Assembly (NCBI GenBank): GCA_021828475.1
Contig: JAJZIY010000024.1
Span: 1-42,754 of the forward strand
Direction: 5' to 3'
DNA from: Actinomycetes bacterium
GTDB lineage: Bacteria; Actinomycetota; Acidimicrobiia; Acidimicrobiales; Palsa-688
Length of the DNA stretch: 42,754 nt
The position numbers and the translations under genes were made by a program. Below the pieces are notes generated by a model. The model did not search any database. It was not told the DNA's origin and saw only the letters and a list, made by a program, of their open reading frames with translations. This document shows, piece after piece, positions 26,078 through 32,136 of the stretch (position 1 is the stretch's first letter; each line of letters begins with the position of its first letter).

Positions 26078-27616
26078 TCAAGGCAGTCCGTACAGCGCAA
26101 GGAACGCTCCGGTCGACCTTCCGACGAACACGACCAACGCCGATCCCGCGACTGCGGCCGAGGACGTCTTGTCCTCGATCCCGGCGATCGCAGGCGGCAC
26201 CGTGCTCCCCGACATGGTCCAGAGAGTGCGGCCGGTCGACGCGTCGATGGCCTTCAGGGCACCGAGCACTGTCGGGAAGAAGATGACGTCCCGGGAGCCC
26301 GTGGCTGCTTGGCCGACGTCGGCACCGGTAGCGTCCGAGCGAAAACCAGGCCGCTCCTGACCGGTCGCCGTGCTGTAAGCCTGCCATGGCCCAGCCGTCG
26401 TCGGAGCAAAGACGCTCCCCTGGTCAGTGACGAAGACCGGGTTGCCAAGGACGTCTTGCTCGGGGTGTGACCAGACGATCGTGCCCTTGTTCGCGTCGAG
26501 GGCGAAAAGCCTCTTGCCGTTCGAGACGAAGATGTTGCCGCCCCCGAACGTCGGAGAGGTGACGTTCGCCAGCAGCGTAGGGCTGCTCAGATGAACCGCC
26601 CACCTCGGCGCGCCGTCCGAGGTGCTGAAGGCCTGGACGCCGCCGTAACAGTCGCCGATCACCACGGTCGGGCCCATTACGGCCGGCGGCGTGCTGTCCG
26701 TAGGGGTGGCCAACAACCGGGCCGTCCAGTCGACCGCGCCTGTCGAGGCGTTCAAGGCGAAGAGCCCGAAATTGCGCGCGAAGTAGACGCGCCCGCCGCT
26801 GACGTTCGGGAAGATCGGCTGGCCGGTCGCCGGCGAGGAGTACTTCCAGAGCAAGGCCCCGTCCGACGCGTTGAAGGCGTACAAGGTGGAGAGGTCGCCG
26901 GCGTACACCCTGCCGTGGTCGACCACAGGGGCAGGAAGCAGGCTGATGTCGACCTCCGGCCCCAACCGCCGCGTCCAGTCGACCCTGCCAGTGGGCTCGT
27001 CGACTGCCACGAGCTCGGCAAACCCCGCCGGCGCGTTGCTGAAAGCCTTTACGAAGACCGGCTCGACGAACACGTGGCCCCCACCGATGACCGGGTTCGT
27101 GAGGTACAGCTGATCGGTGGTGTGCGGAAGGTAGTAGCCGGGCGCCGTCGTCGTGATCCCGGACGCCGTCACTGATGCCTTGCCCGGGGGGACGAGGCAG
27201 GTCGCCCAGCTGAGACGCAGGCTGGCAACGTTGGCCGCCGTGATCCGGGAGTCGACGGCGGTGTGGGTATTGGCTGGGTTGCCTCCGTACGAGGGCCACG
27301 AAGCCTCGAGGGACGACGGGGAGGGGACGGGCCCTGTCCGCGACGAGGCGCACGACGACATCGGAGCGGCGGTACGGTGCTGCTGCGTCGCCGCGCCGGC
27401 GAGGCGTCGCGTGCCCACCCCAGCGGACGGGAGGGTCGCCTGCAACGGCACTGCGACGAGGACGGACAGCACGACCGCGGTCAGCTTGGAAGTGCGCTGT
27501 GCAGGTCCTGCGGCAGCCGCGCTCACGACGGTGGCTGTGCTCGACGCGGGACCGAGCCGGCCGCGACGCTTCACCAGCATTGCTGGACCGTGCAAGAACG
27601 GTCCCGGGGAGGGCAT
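26078..27616 (-). CDS. Exported PQQ-type beta-propeller protein
   Basis: A 512-residue protein. A basic N-terminus and a hydrophobic segment (about 44-62, LTAVVLSVLVAVPLQATL) act as a signal peptide or anchor. The rest is a beta-propeller of PQQ/quinoprotein-like repeats: GRVYAGDLSTLYAFNASDGALLWKYSS, VYFARNFGLFALNASTGAVDW, LFALDANKGTIVW and LKAIDASTGRTLW, each with the A-x-D/N-x-x-x-G-x-x-x-W signature. No dehydrogenase catalytic residues or cofactor motif are recognised, so a scaffold or binding role outside the membrane is likely. ATG 27616 has TACAGT 7 nt upstream (leaderless); ATG 27580 is the alternative. It follows the EamA gene by 154 bp on the same strand. Confidence 0.83.
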   Translation of the reverse strand: MPSPGPFLHGPAMLVKRRGRLGPASSTATVVSAAAAGPAQRTSKLTAVVLSVLVAVPLQATLPSAGVGTRRLAGAATQQHRTAAPMSSCASSRTGPVPSPSSLEASWPSYGGNPANTHTAVDSRITAANVASLRLSWATCLVPPGKASVTASGITTTAPGYYLPHTTDQLYLTNPVIGGGHVFVEPVFVKAFSNAPAGFAELVAVDEPTGRVDWTRRLGPEVDISLLPAPVVDHGRVYAGDLSTLYAFNASDGALLWKYSSPATGQPIFPNVSGGRVYFARNFGLFALNASTGAVDWTARLLATPTDSTPPAVMGPTVVIGDCYGGVQAFSTSDGAPRWAVHLSSPTLLANVTSPTFGGGNIFVSNGKRLFALDANKGTIVWSHPEQDVLGNPVFVTDQGSVFAPTTAGPWQAYSTATGQERPGFRSDATGADVGQAATGSRDVIFFPTVLGALKAIDASTGRTLWTMSGSTVPPAIAGIEDKTSSAAVAGSALVVFVGRSTGAFLALYGLP

Positions 27617-27623
27617 TCGTCGG

Positions 27624-27629
27624 ACTGTA
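27624..27629 (-). promoter_or_regulatory. -10 box for the PQQ-propeller gene
   Basis: TACAGT on the minus strand, 7 nt before ATG 27616. Confidence 0.45.
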
Positions 27630-27770
27630 CCAGGCCACCGCGCCGTCGAGGTCCCTACTGGGCGGCGGCGTTGGTGCCCGAGCAGCGGCCACTGGTGCCT
27701 GAGCGTCCGTGCGAGACGTCCGACCAAGGGGGCCGTGACGGCCGTCGCAGCGGGTCGTGCATGGCGCCTT

Positions 27771-28796
27771 TCATCCTGGCGAGCGCGCCTGTCTCGCCGC
27801 CATCGGCGACCTGGCGACGGCGACGCCGACACCGATGAGGCAAACGACCCCGCCGACGACGGCCACGACCGTGGGCAGCTGGCCCAGCACCGCCCACGAC
27901 AGCCCGACGGCGATGGCTGGCACGGCGAGCGTCGTCGACGCCAGCGAGCCGGCGCTCGTGTGACGGAGCGCGTACGCCCACAGGGCGAACCCGGTGGCTG
28001 TGGGGCCCGCACCGAGGTAGACGGCCACGAGGATGTCCTCCGGGCGAGCGTGGGCCAACTGGGTCGCCGCCTCGGGAGCGAAGGCCAGGGTGGCCAATGT
28101 CCCGACGGCACAACCGAGCCATGTGGCCTGCAGCACCGGCACTGACCGGAGCGCGAGCTTCTGGCTCAGGACCCCGGTCGCGTAGCAGGTGGCTGCCAAC
28201 AAGGCGAGCACTATGCCGAGGTTGTCGCCATGACGGCCCGCGCTGCCGAGGGCGATGATCGCGACACCCGCGAACGCGACCACCAGGCCTGCGAGCAGGC
28301 GCCGGGGGAACCCTTCGCCCAATAGCGCACCCGCGCCGAGGGCCACCAAGAGCGGCGCGACGTTGACGAGCATCGCCGACGTACCCGCGTCGAGGTGGCG
28401 TTCGGCGGTGTTGAGGGCGACGTTGTACGCACCGAACCAGGCCAGGCCGTACAAGGCGACGAGGCCCAGTGCCCGCCCGCGCGGCAGTGCTTGGCGGCTC
28501 CGCAACGTAGGCACGGCGAGAACGAGCGAGCCGATCACAAGCCTGATCAGCGCCAGGGCGCCGGGCGCGAAGGAGTGCCCGGCTGAGCGGATCCCGATGA
28601 AGGCCGATGCCCAGAGGCTGAGGACCACGCCGACAGTCACCGGCACCTTCCAACCTGCCGGTCGGCGCTCTCGCCCTGGGCCCGAGCCCGGGGTGCCGAG
28701 GATGGCCGGCATAGGTGCCCGGGCCGGCGCGTCGTCGGAGGTGCCGCCCCCGAGAGCCGGGAGGATAGGCCGGTCGGGTACGGGGGGAGCGGGCAT
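27771..28796 (-). CDS. EamA-family (DMT) transporter
   Basis: A 341-residue integral membrane protein with a Pro/Gly-rich cytoplasmic N-terminus of about 48 residues, then ten predicted helices in two EamA repeats. The first repeat begins VVLSLWASAFIGIRSAG and the second IVLALLAATCYATGVLSQKLAL. It ends in a hydrophobic helix (VVAVVGGVVCLIGVGVAVA). The family exports or imports small metabolites; the substrate is not deducible. ATG 28796 has CATAGT 7 nt upstream, so the transcript is probably leaderless. An in-frame extension to 28856 would cross a short tandem repeat and is not supported. Confidence 0.88.
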   Translation of the reverse strand: MPAPPVPDRPILPALGGGTSDDAPARAPMPAILGTPGSGPGRERRPAGWKVPVTVGVVLSLWASAFIGIRSAGHSFAPGALALIRLVIGSLVLAVPTLRSRQALPRGRALGLVALYGLAWFGAYNVALNTAERHLDAGTSAMLVNVAPLLVALGAGALLGEGFPRRLLAGLVVAFAGVAIIALGSAGRHGDNLGIVLALLAATCYATGVLSQKLALRSVPVLQATWLGCAVGTLATLAFAPEAATQLAHARPEDILVAVYLGAGPTATGFALWAYALRHTSAGSLASTTLAVPAIAVGLSWAVLGQLPTVVAVVGGVVCLIGVGVAVARSPMAARQARSPG

Positions 28797-28803
28797 GGCG
28801 TCG

Positions 28804-28809
28804 ACTATG
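28804..28809 (-). promoter_or_regulatory. -10 box for the EamA gene
   Basis: CATAGT on the minus strand, 7 nt before ATG 28796. Confidence 0.4.
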
Positions 28810-28837
28810 CGCAGGTCGCCGCCAGGCCGTCTAGCGA

Positions 28838-28861
28838 CATGGCGGCATGGCGGCATGGCGG
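28838..28861. repeat. Three tandem 8-bp repeats
   Basis: CATGGCGG is repeated exactly three times, 42 bp upstream of the EamA start. The 145 bp between it and vsr show nothing else I can name. Confidence 0.6.
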
Positions 28862-29001
28862 CTCATCCGCAGCACCTTGCTCGCCCGCGCTCCGGCCTTC
28901 TGCGGAGAGCACGGCCATTCCGCCTTCGATTCGAGCTCCTCGGGGCCCAAGGAGCAAGGCTCGCCGCGGCACCGACGCTCCAACGCCCTGCCCCTGGGTG
29001 T

Positions 29002-29487
29002 TCAGCACGAGCACCCTGACAAATGGCCATCGGGCGCACCAACCAAGTGCACCGGCGCTGGCCGGTTGCCTGCCGACCCCTCGCGTAGGCAAGCCACCAC
29101 CTTCTCGCACGCGGAGGACGGGTCCTCGTGCGCCCAGATGCGGACCGAGCGCCATCCCGCCTCTGCCAAGAGCCGGTCGGTGTCGCGATCGCGTGCGACG
29201 TTCGCTGCCAGCTTCGCCTCCCACCAGGCACCGTTGGTGGCCGGCTGCGTCCCGTGAACGGGGCAGCGGTGCCAGAAGCACCCGTCGACGAAGACCGCCA
29301 CCTTCAAGCGCGTGAAGACGAGGTCCGCGCGCCGACGGCATCCCGGCAGCGGCGCCATGTCGACCCTGTAGCGAAGCCCCTTCGCGTGCAACGCTCTGCG
29401 CAGGGCCAGCTCGGCCGGTGTGTCGCGGCGGCGGGTGCTCTGCATGCGTCGCCGGACGGCCGGAGTGGACGCCGACGGGGTGCTCAT
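29002..29487 (-). CDS. vsr: Very short patch repair endonuclease
   Basis: A 161-residue mismatch endonuclease that nicks T:G mismatches made by deamination of 5-methylcytosine. Family wording is clear: RRRDTPAELALRRALHAKGLRYRVDM, then the catalytic Asp region ADLVFTRLKVAVFVDGCFWH with zinc-site Cys/His (FWHRCPVH), and WWEAKLAANVARDRDTD. Normal Vsr is about 150-160 residues. ATG 29487 is chosen. It overlaps the TGA of the frameshifted gene upstream (ATGA), and that coupling supports it. The placement next to a C5 methyltransferase matches the usual dcm-vsr pairing. The last ~20 residues (HLVGAPDGHLSGCSC) look non-conserved. Confidence 0.9.
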   Translation of the reverse strand: MSTPSASTPAVRRRMQSTRRRDTPAELALRRALHAKGLRYRVDMAPLPGCRRRADLVFTRLKVAVFVDGCFWHRCPVHGTQPATNGAWWEAKLAANVARDRDTDRLLAEAGWRSVRIWAHEDPSSACEKVVACLREGSAGNRPAPVHLVGAPDGHLSGCSC

Positions 29488-29745
29488 GGCTGCTCGGGCT
29501 CGGCCCAGTCCGGCTTGACCATCCCTGTCGCACCGGCGTACATGCGTACCAAGCTTGCCACCTGTCCCTCCACGCTCGCGGTCGTCGGAGGCGGCGGCGA
29601 AGCGGTTGCTCCAGTTGCGCTTGTCGTCGCAGGGCCCGCTCGCCGCCAGCTCGCCGCAGGGCCCCAAGCGGTCGGCCGAGTCGAGCACCTCGGCCATCAG
29701 CGGGACCGGGCCGAGCTCCGCCCATCGGCCCGGCGCAGCGGTCAA
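29484..29745 (-). pseudogene. Frameshifted short gene between methyltransferase and vsr
   Basis: Coding-type GC3 switches frame inside this 262-bp gap. Frame A starts at TTG 29745, overlapping the methyltransferase TGA (TTGA), and reads LMAEVLDSADRLGPCGELAA then DDKRNWSNRFAAAS. Near 29575-29585 the strong third-position G/C moves by one base to frame B, which reads SVEGQVASLVRMYAGATGMV then KPDWAEPEQP. Frame B stops at TGA 29486-29484, overlapping the vsr ATG. So one gene of about 87 codons, coupled to both neighbours, appears split by a one-base shift. I do not recognise the family. Possibilities are a decayed restriction endonuclease, a small R-M accessory gene, programmed frameshifting or a sequencing error. 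Confidence 0.5.
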
Positions 29746-31073
29746 TGCCCTCCGGTCCCGGCCGCCCGGGGCAAGCAGGCGACGGCAGCGGCCTCGTCAC
29801 GCTCCAGTGCTCGCCGGCCCATCACCCCCAACCCGTGGCTGGCCAGGTGCCCGGGCCCGTCAGCTGACGAGCTGTGCCCCATCACCCCCAACCCGTGGCT
29901 GGCCAGGTGCCCGGCGATGTCGTCGCGGAACTCGGGCGGCGCGACCTTGAGCCCTCCACGACAGAGGCGCTGGTAGAACCCGCCCGTCGCCCGGAGCGAG
30001 AGGGCCGGCGCCTCGGGCAGGTCGACCAGGCTGCTCAGGTGCGCGTAGGGGAGCCGCAGCGGCCACATCGAGGCCTCGGCCGCAAACCTACGGCCCTTGG
30101 CACCCCAGGCCGCCAACGGCCACCTCTCGCCCGGGGCCAGTTCGCGGCCCGTGGCCAACGGCTCCCCGGGGCCCGCCAGCCGCCCTCCGAGCCACTGCGC
30201 CACGCCGACGGTGACGGCGTTGCCGACCAGCTTCCAACGTGTGCCGGCCGCGCGCGCCGAGCCCTCGACGGGCCCGGTCCAGCCCGGCGGGAAGCCCTGG
30301 AGGGCCTCTGCCTCTTCGAGCCGGGGGCTGACCACGCGCCGTCCCTGCTCGGCCGCCGGCACCCAGATGCCGGGCGCCGAGGGTATGCCCAGACTGGAGC
30401 CGCCCTTCAGCGTCGGCACGGCGTCGCGCGCCCAACCGAGCCCCCTCAGGCCCTCGGTCCAGTAGAAGCCGAACGCGTCGTCGGCCAGTTCCTCGGCAGG
30501 GGGCTCCCCGGCCTCGTCGGCGAATAGCGCACCACGTGGGTCCTCGGTCCGAGAGGCTACGAAGAGCACCCTCTGGCGCCTCTGGGGCACCCCACTGAAG
30601 CGCGAGTCGACGACGCGGTAGGCCCAGCGGTAGCCGAGGTCCTCCAGGCCCTGGACCACATGGGCCATGGCGCTGCCACTGCCCAAGACGGTCATGTTGC
30701 GCACGTTCTCGATCACGACCCAGGTGGGCAGCGAGCGCCGACCGGCTCTCAGGAGGCGGAACAGCTCACGGACCAGGCCCGAGTGCTCCCCGGCGATCCC
30801 GGCCGTCCTGCCAGCCTGGGAGAGGTCGGTGCAGGGGAAACCTGCTGTCACGACGTCGGCGCGCGGCAGGCGCTTCACCTCGCGGACGTCCAGGTCGAGG
30901 GGTACGCCCGGGAAGCGCTCGCTCAGCACGGCGCGCGCCGGGCCCCAGAGCTCGCAGAGGTACTCGGTACGCAGGCCTGCCCGCTCGAGGCCGAGCTCGA
31001 GACCGCCGATCCCGGCGAACAGCCCCGCCACCGTCATCGGCGCCGGCGAGGAGGACGACGTCATAGCACTCAT
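29742..31073 (-). CDS. C5-cytosine DNA methyltransferase
   Basis: A 443-residue methylase that makes 5-methylcytosine using SAM. Motifs in order: I LFAGIGGLELGLERAG (from about residue 17), IV GFPCTDLSQAG with catalytic Cys81, VI IENVRN, VIII GVPQRRQRVLFVAS and X GNAVTVGVAQ. The target recognition region lies between VIII and X (about 190-285), so the site cannot be read. About 140 residues follow motif X, more than usual. They contain a duplicated HLASHGLGVMG encoded by a 60-bp-period DNA repeat, suggesting a recent extension. The start is fixed by GAGGTG seven bases before ATG 31073. The gene heads a minus-strand unit with a frameshifted gene and vsr. No intact restriction enzyme is seen. 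Confidence 0.93.
   Translation of the reverse strand: MSAMTSSSSPAPMTVAGLFAGIGGLELGLERAGLRTEYLCELWGPARAVLSERFPGVPLDLDVREVKRLPRADVVTAGFPCTDLSQAGRTAGIAGEHSGLVRELFRLLRAGRRSLPTWVVIENVRNMTVLGSGSAMAHVVQGLEDLGYRWAYRVVDSRFSGVPQRRQRVLFVASRTEDPRGALFADEAGEPPAEELADDAFGFYWTEGLRGLGWARDAVPTLKGGSSLGIPSAPGIWVPAAEQGRRVVSPRLEEAEALQGFPPGWTGPVEGSARAAGTRWKLVGNAVTVGVAQWLGGRLAGPGEPLATGRELAPGERWPLAAWGAKGRRFAAEASMWPLRLPYAHLSSLVDLPEAPALSLRATGGFYQRLCRGGLKVAPPEFRDDIAGHLASHGLGVMGHSSSADGPGHLASHGLGVMGRRALERDEAAAVACLPRAAGTGGH
29818..29914. repeat. 37-bp direct repeat, 60-bp period
   Basis: Positions 29818-29854 and 29878-29914 are identical over 37 bp, separated by 23 unrelated bases. The 60-bp period keeps the methyltransferase frame and duplicates HLASHGLGVMG near its C-terminus. 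Confidence 0.9.
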
Positions 31074-31119
31074 GAAATTACACCTCTGTGAGGGTGCTGG
31101 CGGCTGAGCCCGCGGGACG

Positions 31120-31419
31120 GTGAGCTGCTTGGAGCGCGTTGACGAGGTCCGCCGGCGCGTGCAGCAGGAGCTCCACGGACATCGGGGCCGCAAGGGCGGT
31201 CCGCCGTACGGGCCCCAGACGATCCTGCGCGCCGAAGCTGAACGGCTCACCGACCGCCAGGCCGCCCGTCTCGCCCGGGCCATCGCCGCCGATGACCGCC
31301 ACGAAGAAGTCCACCTTGCCAACCGCCGCATCGCCAGAGGCTTCCGCTACAGCTACAACTACCGGCTACGCATGCTGCTCATCGGCGGCGGGCTCACCCA
31401 CGACCGTCTGAAACGGTAG
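31120..31419 (+). pseudogene. ISL3-family transposase remnant with internal deletion
   Basis: The 99-residue frame reads VDEVRRRVQQELHGHRGRKG and ERLTDRQAARLARAIAADDR, then IARGFRYSYNYRLRMLLIGGG. Both halves are ISL3 transposase sequence. In full-length proteins the VRRRVQQ...GHRGRK block and the C-terminal NYRLRxLL block are separated by roughly 90 more residues containing the last catalytic Glu. Here they are fused in frame after HEEVHLAN. An in-frame TGA at 31105 cuts off the N-terminal domain. The GTG start is formal only. The product cannot be an active transposase. It is likely debris, although the frame has stayed open. Confidence 0.75.
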
Positions 31420-31545
31420 CGCTACGCGGAGTTCTGCTTCGCGGCGTCCGTCCGCTCGGTACTTGCCGATCCACGTCAACTCAGCCATTGCATCCCCCCG
31501 AGCTGCACCTGGGCCGGATGTGTGAGGCCACAAAGGAGGTAAACT
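31420..31545. other. Gap between ISL3 and recombinase remnants
   Basis: No gene is seen. It ends with a strong ribosome site (AAAGGAGG, 7 nt before ATG 31546) that belonged to the recombinase gene. Confidence 0.4.
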
Positions 31546-31901
31546 ATGACTTCTGAGGACCAGTGCGTCAAGTCCACAGCGGGCCGCTATCTACTACGAG
31601 GCGCTACTGGAAGCTGTCAAGCAGGGCCAGGTCGATGGCCTCGTGGTCTGGCACAATGACCACCTCCACCGCCAATAGCGGGAGCTGGAGGACTTCATCG
31701 ACCTGGTCGACGCCAGCCGCGTCCCGGTGGTGACCGTGACGGCAGGAGTGTTCGACCTCTGCACCGCAAGCGGGCGGACGACGGCCCGTATCCTTGGCTC
31801 GGTGGCCCATCAGGAGTCCGAGCACAAAGCTGAGCGCCAGCGGGCCAAACATGCAGAGCTGGCTGCCGACGGCGCACCGAGCGGTGGCAGCCGCCCCTTT
31901 C
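31546..31901 (+). pseudogene. Serine recombinase remnant
   Basis: Strong family wording is present: YYEALLEAVKQGQVDGLVVW, then RELEDFIDLVDASRVPVVTV, ASGRTTARILGSVAHQESEH and KAERQRAKHAELAADGAPSG. This is the resolvase-domain core of actinobacterial serine recombinases. At least four lesions are visible. The ATG with a strong ribosome site leads into only about ten residues, so the catalytic-serine N-terminus is missing. A frameshift lies near 31587. An in-frame TAG sits at 31676-31678 (HRQ-stop-REL). Homology ends near 31900 at GSRPF, where unrelated propeller sequence begins in another frame. The usual HNDRLHR reads HNDHLHR. It is certainly inactive as it stands. Confidence 0.82.
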
Positions 31902-32012
31902 GTCTACTGCCACGTCCCGTTCGCGTTCGACCACTGCGGGGTGCCGGGCGGCACCGTCTGCCTGACGGACGACGGAGGAGCCAGCTGGTCGGCCGTCCAT
32001 GTTCCTTCGTAA
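31902..32012 (+). pseudogene. C-terminal fragment of an Asp-box (BNR) beta-propeller gene
   Basis: Immediately after the recombinase homology, a frame reads VYCHVPFAFDHCGVPGGTVC followed by LTDDGGASWSAVHVPS and TAA. The DDGGASW Asp-box and the hydrophobic strand before it match BNR-repeat propellers, the same superfamily as the large gene on the other strand. It does not match the last repeat of that gene, so it comes from a different copy. Only one blade end remains. The 32013-32136 gap after it shows nothing recognisable. Confidence 0.5.
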
Positions 32013-32136
32013 CGCCCGACGTGCCCGCTGGCACAACCCTTCCCATCCAGACCCGGCGTTTGCCCACGTTGACTTGGTGATTTAGCGCGGCTGCAGGGGC
32101 GGGAAGCCCTCTTATGTGGCCTCGCTGGCAGGCGGC

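Noticed and set aside
24903-26360. 485-codon plus-strand frame overlapping the PIG-L gene
   Set aside because: Arg/Gly-rich shadow in another frame; the zinc motifs AHPDDE and HPDH belong to the frame ending at 25947.
26424-27692. 422-codon minus-strand frame overlapping the PQQ-propeller gene
   Set aside because: Arg/Ala/Gly-rich shadow in the wrong frame; the propeller repeats are in the frame ending at 26078.
29002-29745. Single 247-residue Vsr with a long N-terminal extension starting at TTG 29745
   Set aside because: Third-position bias leaves this frame near 29580 and returns only at ATG 29487, so the extension is a separate frameshifted gene rather than part of Vsr.
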